This document shows positions 49,401 through 59,505 of a DNA stretch of 64,000 nucleotides, in pieces. The DNA lies in NCBI GenBank assembly GCA_003260075.1, contig QLIY01000013.1, forward strand, positions 1 through 64,000, written 5' to 3'. Every line of letters begins with the position of its first letter. The stretch's first letter is position 1. Position numbers and translations under genes: made by a program. Source of the stretch: Phallusia mammillata. Taxonomy: Eukaryota; Chordata; Ascidiacea; Phlebobranchia; Ascidiidae. Under the pieces are notes generated by a model. It did not search any database, was not told the DNA's origin, and saw nothing but the letters and a program-made list of their open reading frames with translations.

Positions 49401-52314
49401 TTTAGCATTAAGTTCGTGTTTTTGTTTGTGAATTGGACCGAGAGCTTTTTTGCATACAGTGGTTTTGCATGAACTTTATAACTCCACATGCAGCGAGACG
49501 ACGCTACGCAGAATAACATGCTTAATTTGAGACAATCATTTGCGTACAGACTCTTAATTGCCCAAAAAGCGTTCCAAGATTTCACCAACAAGAATCGAGC
49601 TATTCTGTAGTCCTAAACAGGATAAACAATGCAAAAATATGGTACTAATAATAGATACTGTGTTTGGACGTGATTTGTGCACAAAATAACGAGTAGCATA
49701 AAAGTTACAGACAGATTGAAAAAAAATAGGATTCAAGCTATACTGTAGTCCCTACCTGGCTAAACAACACACAAATATAATACTATTAATAGATATAGTT
49801 TCAGGGCGTGAATGTGTACGAAAATTTTTGGTGACTGATTAAAAATCCCTTGACTTTCAAATGGAAGTGACAGACTAGTTTAATTTCCGCTGGCCTGATG
49901 TAAGCCCAATACCATGTGGTTTTCTTGGAAAAACAACGCAAAATTGCCCGGGTCAAGTTGTAGTTAAGTTTGTTTTCAAAGTGTGCTTTGAAAGCCGCTT
50001 GCCTATCAATCATATCAGGTTACGTCAGAAAGGTAATGACTTACGTTTTGTTTTGACCTCCAAATAGAACTGAGCGCGGTAATTGACATGAGTGTTTGTT
50101 GTGTAAATATAAAAACGCGCCTTGAGCCAAATGCGCTGTCACAATTAAGGAAAAACAAAATCGGTCCGCAAACGGCCGTTTAGGATCGAAAGTCCTTGTC
50201 GAATATAAACCACAAACACCTACCTTTCGTTTTTCTTGCTTCGGAGTGGGTTCCGTTGATGGGATGTAAGGGGTTGTTCCAGGCTGTTGACAAAAACACA
50301 AACAGTTAATTAGTTGCAAAACTATATGCGCCCAATATGAAGATTTGACATGATGACCAAGGCGAGTTGAACAGCTCTTTAATCGTATGTGGTCAAGCAG
50401 GGCATATAAATTAAGAATAAAAACACATACAGTTACTTAGTTCCAACATTGTATGCGACCAAACACCATTAACGAGCCACACGAAGATATATGTTTCGAT
50501 TTGACATGATGAAACCTTACCAAGGCAATTTGAACACCACTTTTACCGTATGTGGTCGCGCAGGCCATTAAAAATTAATATGTGCCTCATAAAACTGACT
50601 CACGATGGTCGATTTTTAAATAATTACTGCAATGGGATTAGCCCAATACAGGAGCCTGTGATCAGTATTTGCGGGCAATGGGAGTTTTAAGAATCGATAG
50701 ATATTTCGTTGAAATATTTATGACAGATGAAAGCAGAAATTTGCGTTTGTAAGGAGCGCTGAATTTATTAGGTACTTTATTGCACTGACAATGCTTCAAC
50801 GCCTCATACCTCTACACCTCATTGTTTTGGTAAAAGTTAGTCCCAAAGTATTTTTACAATAGTTAAAACACAAAAGTACGTATGGCCTGTTTTGCGGATC
50901 AATGCGTTTTTGTAAACCAGCTTAAAAAATGCGAAGTCAAAATCGTAAAATGGCTGATACATTGAAAATTCTGTATTTAGCATTTAGCCTACTTCAACAC
51001 TTTGTAAAAGCGGTGGGAATTGTTAAAAGTTTCTTTTGCAAGTCTACCACAAAGAGCTGGGAAGCCAACTGTAACGTTAAAAAGGGTCCAATCAAGACAT
51101 TTTGGGAGGCAACAATAAAAGTGCAAAGTCACGCTGAGTCAAGTTTCCCGTTACGTTGATACAACAGCAATAAAAATGCAAAAGTGACATATTTTGTTGA
51201 AAGATGAGTACTTTAGTATTTAAAAGCATACAAGATTTATGGAACCTAAAAAATGCCATTTTCAAAGTCTTAGAACCACCAGACTGGTTTCAAAAGGTCA
51301 ACGGTTTTGAAGGCCGGATGCCTAAAATATCGCTCTTTCGCAAGCATAATCTCCTCTTGATCGAAAAAAAGTTGGTGGTTTGCCTAATTTACATTTTAGT
51401 CTGCAATGCAACGACAAGATAGGATCTCGCGGCATGATAACAAAGTCAACAGCAAGTCACATACGCCTGATGCCACAGTTGTACACAATTTTGCGGTGAA
51501 ATTAGGTTGTGTAAGTTTATTTGACGAAAAAATGGTAAAATTTCATGAGAAAAAATCTCAGCACACACAAGGCGCTGACTGGTTTAATTAAAAATCTCTA
51601 ACCCGCCGGCCATTATGCCTTTTGTGTGCTCGCGTGTCAATCACACCCAGAGTGAATGGAAAGGTAAACAGTCATCTCGAAAGGCTGAATAGAAGACTTG
51701 CTCTCATTTGAATCAACGTTATTCGCCCGTAGCGCAATAAATAACGGACAAATGTTACAATTACAAAACTGGCAAACGGTGTTTAAACACCAAAGAGGGA
51801 ACTAAGCGAAACGACTGGGCTCAGGGCGTGGTCAAAACGGCCTGATGCAGACATTTTATGTGTCCCAAAATCATATATGCTGTATAAACACAGGAAAATC
51901 AAACAAAGACATATTAAGGCTACTTCATTTTACAAATACACATAGAAAATGTTTAACATGGGCAACAAAAACATTTATTGTTTACTGATACACGTTGTTT
52001 TAAAAGGAGAATATTTCGGGGTTTAAGGGGTAAAAATGGGTAAATTCTGTTAAAAGTTAGACAATTCTTTAGAAAACCTCACATTGCACCAACCAACAGA
52101 GCACATAACTCCTAGATGATGTACTTTAGTCAGTACAGCCGTTTTTAAATTTTTACGTTTTGGGGGCCTGCGGGTGAACTGCTGGGTCATTCGGGGTCAA
52201 ACTTCAGGAGGATCAAATTTGGATTAATATGTAACATCAGTCCAAATTTTAATAAATTTGGAGCACCCTTTCTTGACCAAACGCGTTTAACAAACTAGCG
52301 TTAGACAGAAAAAA

Positions 52315-52389
<75 letters not shown>

Positions 52390-55300
52390 AAAGAAAATGT
52401 TTAACATGGGCAACAAAAACATTTATTGTTTACTGATACACGTTGTTTTAAAAGGAGAAAATTGAACCTTTTCGAAAACAAAACATGTTAACGCCGTAAA
52501 TGAATGCAAGATACCGAAGTAAAATGACCGCATTTCAGTTCAAAACACGAAACTTAAATCAAAATGTCAACGGCTAGTCACAGTTTAAGATTGCCTGCCT
52601 AGATATACCGTAATCGTCACGTTTATTCGAGAATTCGAAATTGCCCGTGTAACGTACGATTTCAAAGAACCGCCCAAATCAACGTTTTCATCAACACACA
52701 AAAGTACAAACAAAATTGGCAGAAAGGGTGTAAGAGTTTGTCCGCAAATGATTCAGATTCAGACCCTATACTATCAACAGACAACAGCACAAACGATACA
52801 AAAGTCGGCTTGGATTCGTTACACTTTCAAATTGCGAATGAAGCGAGAAGCCCAGTAACCCGAAACGGGCCCACCTGAGAAAAATTCAAAGGCCCATTAT
52901 ACAGTGACAGATCGGTTTTTAGTTACAATGGGTCTCGTGGCAATGTGAAATACATGTTTGGTCGCAAACCAGAAAGTGTCTGAAAGTTTCAGAGCCGGTC
53001 AGACACGGCTTGTCCGGTCTACAGGGAAACAAAAACATGGCTTTGGTCTATGTACCTCGCAATTGAGGCGTGTAATTAAAACAACCGCATTCGGTATGCC
53101 TCAACTCCCGGGGCGCATTAATAACACGGTTTTACTGATTCGTAACATCGATACCTTGTCAATTTGACCACAAAAAAGTAAAGGAAATCGCTTGTCATTT
53201 TTATCGATTTTGATATAGTTGACGTTTTTTACCCTTGACATGCTCCCAGTAAGCATCATAGCTATTTCGCAATGGCATATTTAAACTACATACTGTGACC
53301 TAGTAGGAGAAATTAGAACATGCAAGGACTAATTGCAGGCGTTCCCAAGGGGTAACAACAGCCACTGTGATTTAAATCCAGCGGCCTGTTATCAAGTTCA
53401 GGCATTGTGCATTCGAATACGTTAGCGACCTATATATGCTGCGACCAAACCAAAAAGGCCGCAACGATAGCATCTATATCAGATGACCGAAATCTTGCAA
53501 ACGAGTGACACATGATACCAGTCTTGTTAAATGACCGCAGCATCGCTAAAAAGAAGTTTCTAGAAATCTCACCAGGGGCGCTGCATTAGACCTGATTAAC
53601 GGGTCAATTCCATATCGCTAGAATATACTTGAAATGTTATAACTTATATTTTTTTGGTGGACATGTAGACGTCAAATCATTATTTTACCCAATGTTTTGC
53701 CACATCGATATTTCAACTAAATTAAAACAACACTTTAGTCTTGTCTGATTAATTGAACATTGCACAGTTTTTTAATCGCTACATAGATTTTAAATACCAA
53801 AAGTATTATTTTCCAACAGTTAAGATAATGATTCCTACCATTATTTTATATTCAAACCGCATTAATTGGTCCATTTTGGTCGTTACATGGATAAAAACAT
53901 TAGTAAGGTAAACTTTACATAAGAACAAGTCAATTATGCTAACGGCTGTTTTTCCAGGGCGTGGAGCAAGGCACTACTATGATGGATTTTTTTACAATAC
54001 AACTTCAACGCTCGAAAGTCCAGTGTACACAAACCAATTCGCCACAAAACAATACATCACTGCGGTTGGAATTACACATACGCACACTTACACACATACA
54101 CATTCACGCAAACTCGCCACAACAGCATGGGCAGATAAATTAATCATGAAGGCTGCACGACTGGGTGAGTGGCTGATGAGAGAACCATTGAAATAAGGCT
54201 CTATTTACACAAAATAAATTTCCTGTTGTTCGCTGACACAAATTTCAATTGGACCGAGTGGCTTGGAGTGTTGTTTGCACGGCTCTATCTCTCAGGAGGA
54301 GCGCCCTTTCTCGTTTTCCTCCCACTCCTCCCAACATTCACAAGCAAGGAGCCAACGATTCGGCGTTCCAAAACGATTTATCATTACAGTATTGTTTTTT
54401 CAAAGGGATAAATATGGGCTTTTATGTCGAAGTGGCGCGCTCATAGCCCACTTAAAGAACATTTTCCCAGTCTTAATTTGAAACCGCGTTTATTCGATGT
54501 AAGGGCATGCACACCAAAACCGGTAGGACACATTTCTTGGTCTTGTACTACGCCACTTTCGCAAGAACTTAAGTAAATCTGCTGTTGTACAAAATTTTAA
54601 AAAATTACCTAAAATAAAATCCTAAACTACTGCGTACTGAGGTTACCCCAAATCCCAAAGTCCACCCGCAAGTGAAATGTTAATTTGGGTAATAATTAAA
54701 CTGCAAGCATAATTCAATGTCCAAAAACTGTTGTCATGGCACGAAAAAAGGCGTCACATCTCCATTTTCAACAGCTAAACGCGACGCGTGCTGAGCATGG
54801 CGCGTACGGCGGTAATTAATTGAAATGTACGCAGAATAATCACGCGGCCTAGCACTTAATTGTGGCCCAAATTGTAAGGTTGGTTTTTGTATTGACCACA
54901 ACCAGCTCGTGGCAGGGCCATCAAAGTCACCACAAAATTGTGTGGCCTGTGAAAATGGCCGAGGAACTTATTCATCACTGATGCCGCGTGCCACTTTCAA
55001 CGAATTTTAATTGCTGGACATTTTAACGACGGCGCTATTTTTACCGACAACCTAGTAATATCACGCATGATAACAGGTCGGTCAAGGGAAATTTTTGTCC
55101 ATTTCAAGCTGGTTTTACTAGACGTTCATCTATATCCAGACACGGAAATGAAAAGCGAGTGTATGTGGTGCGTTCAGGTAATATTAACACACAATTGATC
55201 AAACTGATCGTGCCTTCGGGCAATAGACACATTCACAATATAACCAACATAAACTAATTCCAATATGAATTGTGTTTACACGCAAATAAAGCGGTCCACT

Positions 55301-58300
55301 TGCATAAACTTATCACCTTGTTTCCGCGAAAACGTAATCGGCTTGCAAGAAAGGGGGTCCAGTCGGTAATTAATTAACGTAAAATGGAAACAGCAGCTAT
55401 CCTATATGCTCAAACATGCGTTGTAAAGGCGAGAAAAGCCAAGTAACATTAAGTGTTGAAATTCTATCCCTCGCTGAAGTGAATGTGGTAATGTTGGCAA
55501 AAGAGACAAAGCAAACAACACAACATGCTCTAAGTGGCCGTGAGAAAGCAGACCGATTCGACTGTTTTTGGTGCAACAACACTGTTTTTCCATAAAAGCT
55601 AATGGGGTCAAATAGGGTACTCGACGTGAATGGGCTACTTCAACTGAATCGTGGTGTATTAGAGCTACACTGGCGCCCCACAAAGCGAAAGATAATTTTC
55701 CAGCGGGGTTATTACAATAAAAGCAGTTTGTAGTTATGCGTGCAATATTTGACTGGAATTTTGAATGTCAACATTAGAGCTACGTCAGTTTTGGAATTGC
55801 CTAACAATGTCAAACTTTTAATCGATATTGTAGTTTTGTCAACGAACTAAGTGACTGCCGTCCAAACATTAAAACACACATTATGACTGAAAACTGAATC
55901 GCTTTTCTACTTCATTTAAATAACGCAAAAAAATTACAAAAAAACTAATATATTTCAGAAGTTTTAACGTTATCGTTTTACAAGGCAATTGACAATACTT
56001 TGCTGAGTTGACCTAAACCGAAACACCGACAAATCAATCAAAACCTCATGACCAATAAACACAAAACAAACCGAGTATTGATTTTGTCCTGCTGTCTAGG
56101 TCAACTGGCAATGTCGAAATGCTGCCACAGCATCGAACAAATTGAAAAGGATTAAAATGATTAAAATCAATCACATAAAAAGGCTCCCTAGGACAGGTGA
56201 GGGGAATTCCCATGATGTAATTGCATTTAGATATGTCCAAAAGCAATCAGTGACAAAAAATAATTGCAAAAATGTAACAAAGCAATTTGTCACATAGAAG
56301 GCTAAAATTCTATTTTTATTCAGAAAGCTAAGATTACTATTTGACCCATAATGTTTTGGCAAAGAAAAATGCCATCTGACAACATTTTGATTGATGCCTG
56401 TTATTTTTTTGGTGGACTCATATTTACTGACTATGACCCGTAAGTTGACCTTTCTTGCCCTCAAGCATAGAAACAGTAGACCAGGAAATTCCAATTACAT
56501 GCCCAAGTTGCTTTCTTTTAAAAATGTCATGACTTTTGAGTTGGATGTATTTGGCACAATTTGTTTTTAAACTATAATTTTGAAGACAAAATTTGTTTTG
56601 CTGAATTTTTTGAGTAAACTTTTAACCAAATTTTAATGAAAAAAACATTACTTCAAACATTTTCCGACAAACATTTAAATTAACAGCACAACATTGACCT
56701 ATTTACAACTTTAAAATGTTGTATTGATATGGGGAGCATTTGGAACAACAAGGAAGCTTAACACAACAAACAAGTAAGACTATGTTTGCAAAAGACCACA
56801 GATAAACGTTTGATTATTCTTGGATGGGCAAGAAAGGGACAGTGAAAACAAATCTATTGATATACAAGAACTCAATCTGTCAACATAATAGAGCTTTGCG
56901 GCACACAGCATGGCAAAGCAATAATGCCCCCAATTCAACAACAACCTTTATTACTTGACTTCCTGTGTTAAACAAAGAAGCCATCAACAGATAAATGGCA
57001 CAGACTCTTTTGTCATAAAGGTTGTTTTTCCACACAAAGGATCAGAATTCGGTTAAGTCCTTTTTATCACAATAAAGATAGAGGAAAATCTTTTCAAAAA
57101 ACTAAACAGAACATTTTGTTTGAAACAGAACAAGTTACTTTTTTTAAATTACCCAGAAATGTATCTTAGTTACAGGTATACTTTTGGATAATAGCATAGT
57201 GGAGTAGCCCACCATAATTTGACAGTGATTAAAGGGCCATCCACCCATCTACACTTGTAATCTTCTACTCTGCACAGGTCATTAATCCTCTGCTTAGCAA
57301 CAAATGTCAGTGGATAATCATGATTGTAATCACTAGTTTAGCTCTTGCCTTTCAAAATTGGGACACGGTTACTAGGTCAAAACTTAGTCAAACAAAAAAA
57401 CTGTTATTTGCGAGTGAAGTGCAAAATAACCCTAGTAGTATTGTTTTGTGCAATATATATATAAATTAACAACCATGAAATTCATTTGGGGACAAATTTG
57501 ATGTTAACAGTACTCGTAAATCTCGCTTTAAGTGACAATGTTTGCCTTAGCCAAACAAGACATGGAGCGTAGACAATTACCTTCTTTTTCAAAATTTCAC
57601 ATTTTCGGTGAATGCATATTTGCTTTCCTTTGGCACGATTGATGCAGTTCATACATGATCCACAATTCTCCTTACGCTGACATGGTCCACAATGCCCACA
57701 TGCTTTTCGCTTCTTTCGAGAGTTCTGCAAAATATTGAATATATTTTCATAAGAAATGACTTAATATTAAATTTATGTACATCACCATCTGAGATGAACT
57801 TACTTTTTATCCTTTATAAAACATTAATTATTCATAAGCAACATTCTATTAAATCCCCTGAATGTGTGCACACTGAACTAAATATAAAAGTGCAGATAAA
57901 TCTGATAACATTACCACTGAACATCACATATATTAGCATCACACAGAAGCTTGACACATCAATTAGTTATGGTGCCTCTTTAGTTTGACAGCAAGGAAAA
58001 TTTACCGAACATAATAATGCTAAAAATAGAATAAAAATGTTTTGGATGTTACCAATTTAAGAAAACACGTACATTTATATCTCCACGAGGGTCCATGTCT
58101 GATCCATTGCTTGGATTAGTGGCTGGAGATGGGACAAGACCTTTTCGATCTGTAAATAACATGAATTAATTAACTAAGTTAAAATACTGTATTTTACATA
58201 AAATACTGTATTTTTCAACAAAGTTAGTATATTGAAGAAGTATTACCTGCGTGCCCTGACAATAGCGATGGAAATGGTGGCCTTAACGACGCATCAGAAC

Positions 58301-59495
58301 CCATGCCGTACCCAGCAAGTGGTGAACTTCCACGATGATGCAATCCCGGAAACCTACATGACAAACCAAAGTTTGGTCACAAAAGTTCACAGCAAAAAAC
58401 AGTTTTACAAGGCAATTGACATTTGAATTCAACAGGCGTATTAACAGCCCGAAAATTAATCACAAGGAAATCTAGTCAAACATCATGCCTCATTAAGGAA
58501 ACACAATTGAAATGTAATGCCAAGTAAGAAGACCAGAATGCTTGGAAACAAAATTGTACATCAAGGGTTAAAAAGTATTTTAAGTAGTTGAGAGTACACA
58601 ACAAATGGCACTGTAAGCAGAATGTCATTACAGCTGAGAAAGCAACACTTAACATTTTATAGAATACTTTTAGTCCAGTTGGTTTTGAATAATTGATAAG
58701 ATTGTCAGTTGTGAGCCACTGAAATGGGAAAGCAAATCTAGTTATAACACATGAGGGCTTCTATAGCTTTAAAGCACAATGCATTATGGCATCAAAGCTT
58801 TTGCAGAACACACAACTACATTTTGTAATGCAAACAAGGGCATTCATTCCAATTGTCCATGCATGAGCATAAAATTGACACCGAAGTATTTGAGTGTTAC
58901 TAGGTAACGTATAAAGTGTAACAAAACATTGTTTGTGCTGTACAAAAGTTTACCTTGTCATCATGTGTGGATTAAATAGAAGGTTTCTGTCGGTCATGGA
59001 TTGGCTTGGTGGTAAATGCATGGGCAAAGGGTTGGAAAATCCAGGATAGGAAGGCGACGGGAATAGAGGAGACTGCGTCTGGGGTTGAATGCCGGATTGC
59101 CCGTAGTTCAAAAGGCCGGGATTCGTCCTTGGTGTTATGTGCAAAGGGTGGGTTGCAGCATGGTAGGGATGCGACCCTAGCATGCCTGATCCAAAGAGAG
59201 ACTGGCCGATGTCGTTGATCCCGCCAAACGGAAGGGACGATGCACTACTTGTTGGATTTGGGAACATACTGTCACGATTGTAGGGGTTTCCGAGGCCTGA
59301 ACTGCCATCGTAAGGTGGCACATAGGACTGTGGGTACAAAGATTGCGTGGCTGCAGAGCCGGGATCAGCACCATGTGTGGATGGCGAGTAACCAACAGCT
59401 GGTACAGGTGGTACACTTTGCATGGTACCAGATAAATGGTCGGATAACTTACGACCTGCGTCTTTCATTACAGATACATTGTTATTTAAGTTCAT
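30098..59495 (-). CDS. TET: TET methylcytosine dioxygenase with CXXC domain
   Basis: There are 19 exons, 5' to 3': 58954-59495, 58247-58353, 58073-58149, 57581-57724, 50224-50283, 43996-44070, 43623-43761, 40624-43103, 38771-39421, 38161-38288, 38033-38089, 37320-37528, 36116-36359, 35162-35308, 34378-34530, 33133-33344, 31980-32631, 31048-31221, 30098-30934. The product is about 2,360 residues. It oxidises 5-methylcytosine to 5-hydroxymethylcytosine and beyond in the nucleus, using Fe(II) and 2-oxoglutarate. A CXXC finger lies at about 243-290. A Pro/Gln/Ser-rich middle spans about 300-1400, then the Cys-rich domain and the double-stranded beta-helix. The iron site is H-K-D in [11 protein letters not shown] (about 1674-1676) plus the His of IAPMHGS (about 2023). 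[11 protein letters not shown] carries the conserved 2-oxoglutarate Arg. The tail is poly-Q and Pro-rich. A 52-G run at 42612-42663 inside exon 8 breaks the frame as assembled. Confidence 0.92.
31048..31221 (-). other. TET: TET C-terminal catalytic exon
   Basis: The exon encodes [20 protein letters not shown] then [16 protein letters not shown]. These are the last strands of the beta-helix and include the Arg that contacts 2-oxoglutarate. It then runs into a Glu/Lys-rich helix that continues into the poly-Q exon. Confidence 0.9.
31376..31530. repeat. Direct duplication split by 10 G
   Basis: The copies 31376-31458 and 31469-31530 flank G at 31459-31468. The first copy also repeats ATGKACAAAAACAATAT internally. 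It lies in the TET intron 31222-31979. Confidence 0.75.
31980..33344 (-). other. TET: TET spacer insert in the double-stranded beta-helix
   Basis: Exons 33133-33344 and 31980-32631 encode a basic stretch ([11 protein letters not shown], then PPKKKRGKF, which looks like a nuclear localisation signal). About 200 Pro/Ser-rich residues follow, ending with [14 protein letters not shown]. All TET proteins carry a disordered insert here. This one is about 270 residues long, and its last residues supply the third iron ligand. Confidence 0.8.
32632..33132. other. TET intron, nothing recognised
   Basis: This is 501 AT-rich bases with no recognisable element. Confidence 0.5.
33556..33871. repeat. Direct duplication split by 11 G
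   Basis: The copies 33556-33706 and 33718-33871 are nearly identical around G at 33707-33717. They lie in the TET intron 33345-34377. The rest of that intron shows nothing. Confidence 0.85.
34557..34722. mobile_element. pogo/Tigger-like MITE
   Basis: ACTAAACCTCGGTGAATCCG and TTTAACCTAGGTTTACT form imperfect inverse ends after TA. The middle shares AGTTTTAACAAATTACAAATC with the other copies. It lies in the TET intron 34531-35161. Confidence 0.7.
35162..35308 (-). other. TET: TET HxD iron-site exon
   Basis: The exon encodes [20 protein letters not shown] then [11 protein letters not shown]. The H-K-D triad is the two-residue part of the Fe(II) site of 2-oxoglutarate dioxygenases. The spacing matches TET proteins, so catalysis should be intact. 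Confidence 0.92.
35482..35637. repeat. Direct duplication split by 10 G
   Basis: The copies 35482-35555 and 35566-35637 differ at one or two bases and flank G at 35556-35565. Confidence 0.85.
35853..36039. mobile_element. pogo/Tigger-like MITE with TA duplication
   Basis: CAGTAAACCGCGGTTAATCC and GGGTTTTACCGAGGTTTACTG are inverse ends flanked by TA (35851-35852, 36040-36041). It is 187 bp. The TA duplication and the ends fit the pogo branch of Tc1/mariner elements. Confidence 0.8.
36841..37232. repeat. Direct duplication split by 10 G
   Basis: The copies 36841-37026 and 37038-37232 are nearly identical around G at 37027-37036. They lie in the TET intron 36360-37319. Confidence 0.85.
37640..38030. 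repeat. Imperfect tandem repeat of about 100 bp in a TET intron
   Basis: The pattern GCAG-(C/A/T)-ACATCTTACAAAA, then AAACGAT, then ACC(A/G)AACT recurs at about 37690, 37840, 37915 and weakly near 37990. It is strongly diverged. It fills the 500-base intron between exons 11 and 12. Confidence 0.5.
38289..38770. other. TET intron, nothing recognised
   Basis: This 482-base intron has a plus-strand open stretch of 143 codons that runs on antisense into exon 9 of TET. It is not a gene. Confidence 0.5.
39549..39802. mobile_element. pogo/Tigger-like MITE, longer copy
   Basis: TGGTAAACCTCAGTTAGTCC and GGATTAACCGAGGTTTACTG are inverse ends flanked by TA. The interior has two or three diverged copies of the CGACATTGGTTAATCC-to-CGCCTAATTCGG unit. 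Confidence 0.75.
39842..40126. mobile_element. hAT-like non-autonomous element
   Basis: The ends CAGCGATCTTCAACC and GGTTGAAGAGCACTG are near-perfect inverses. The flanks ATTTACAT (39834-39841) and ATTTAGAT (40127-40134) match at seven of eight bases. It is 285 bp. Confidence 0.82.
40153..40439. mobile_element. Inverted-repeat element with CAGTGGCGGATCTA ends
   Basis: The ends CAGTGGCGGATCTA and TAGATCCGCCACTG are perfect inverses. The flanking direct repeat I can see is five bases, ATACC (40148-40152, 40440-40444), so hAT assignment is uncertain. It sits only 26 bases from the preceding element. Confidence 0.75.
40624..43103 (-). other. TET: Large low-complexity exon of TET
   Basis: This 2.48 kb exon encodes mostly Pro, Gln, Asn, Ser and His, with no folded domain I recognise. 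It runs from [20 protein letters not shown] to [10 protein letters not shown] at a GTGAGA donor. The frame is open on both sides of the 52-G run at 42612-42663. The two sides are in different frames, so at least one base is wrong there. Such disordered TET regions usually bind partner proteins. Confidence 0.85.
42612..42663. other. 52-G run inside a TET coding exon (probable gap filler)
   Basis: On the coding strand this would be poly-proline. The open frames on the two sides do not join at length 52. A length of 50 or 53 (or any equal modulo three) is needed. The flanks GGCCGACCACCACC and CGGAAATTTAAC are normal coding sequence. True length and content are unknown. Confidence 0.75.
43343..43600. 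mobile_element. hAT-like non-autonomous element (old copy)
   Basis: The ends CAGTTGTTCCCAACC and GGTTGAGAACCACTG are inverse. The flanks do not form a clear 8-bp duplication. It is 258 bp, ends about 23 bases from the TET exon 43623-43761, and fills half of the neighbouring intron. Confidence 0.7.
44395..44689. repeat. Direct duplication split by 10 G, with an allelic indel
   Basis: The copies 44395-44542 and 44558-44689 flank G at 44543-44552. The second lacks about 20 bases around AATACTTTTGATGTAAG, as expected for two alleles. Confidence 0.8.
44797..45110. repeat. Direct duplication split by 11 G
   Basis: The copies 44797-44949 and 44961-45110 are nearly identical around G at 44950-44960. 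Confidence 0.85.
45383..45525. repeat. Direct duplication split by 10 G
   Basis: The copies 45383-45446 and 45457-45525 flank G at 45447-45456 and differ in a poly-T length. Confidence 0.8.
46342..46406. other. 65-G run (probable gap filler)
   Basis: This is a pure G run in a TET intron with unrelated sequence on each side. No duplication is visible. Confidence 0.65.
51946..52458. repeat. Duplicate of about 70 bp around a 73-G run
   Basis: GAAAATGTTTAACATGGGCA and the next 50 bases occur at 51946-52017 and again at 52388-52458. Between them lie 300 bases of other sequence and 73 G. The copies diverge after AAAAGGAGAA. Confidence 0.75.
52150..52285. repeat. Dispersed repeat copy
   Basis: TTTTGGGGGCCTGCGGGTGA, then GCTGGGTCATTCGGGGTC and GGAGGATCAAATTTGG, match the repeat at 21975-22190. 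Confidence 0.65.
57581..57724 (-). other. TET: CXXC zinc-finger exon of TET
   Basis: The exon encodes 48 residues, starting [18 protein letters not shown] and then [21 protein letters not shown]. This gives the C-x2-C-x2-C-x4-C-x2-C-x2-C pattern with a distal C-x4-C, as in CXXC domains of TET1/TET3 and DNMT1. It probably binds unmethylated or modified CpG and targets the enzyme. It is separated from the next exon by 7.3 kb of intron. Confidence 0.9.
57725..58072. other. TET intron, nothing recognised
   Basis: This is a 348-base AT-rich intron. Confidence 0.5.
58354..58953. other. TET first intron, nothing recognised
   Basis: This is 600 bases after the first coding exon. No element is seen. 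Confidence 0.5.
58954..59495 (-). other. TET: TET first coding exon
   Basis: The exon starts [20 protein letters not shown] and encodes 180 Pro/Ser/Gly-rich residues with no folded domain. It ends at ATGACAAG before a GTAAAC donor and joins exon 58247-58353 in phase 2. The start is the first ATG in frame. A 5' noncoding exon farther upstream cannot be ruled out. Confidence 0.8.
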
Positions 59496-59505
59496 GTGCT
59501 TTCAT
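59482..59505 (-). promoter_or_regulatory. Short upstream ORF overlapping the TET start
   Basis: An ATG at 59505 lies ten bases before the chosen TET start at 59495, in another frame. It ends after seven codons (MKAHELK) at TAA, just past the TET ATG. If both are in the mRNA it could lower initiation at the TET start. Whether the transcript includes it is unknown. Confidence 0.3.

Larger units (their letters stand above)
44071..50223. other. Long TET intron with several G-split duplications
   Basis: This is 6.2 kb. It has duplications at 44395-44689, 44797-45110 and 45383-45525, and a 65-G run at 46342-46406 with no flanking copy. The minus-strand 163-codon open stretch there is mostly poly-proline from the G run. 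From 46410 to 50223 I see no repeat, RNA or gene signal. Confidence 0.5.
50284..57580. other. Longest TET intron (7.3 kb)
   Basis: It holds a dispersed repeat copy at 52150-52285, a 73-G run at 52315-52387 with a 70-bp duplicate of 51946-52017 after it, and a short CA-rich stretch near 54076-54110. The rest is AT-rich, and I see no gene, RNA or element. Intronic enhancers are possible but cannot be read by eye. Confidence 0.5.
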
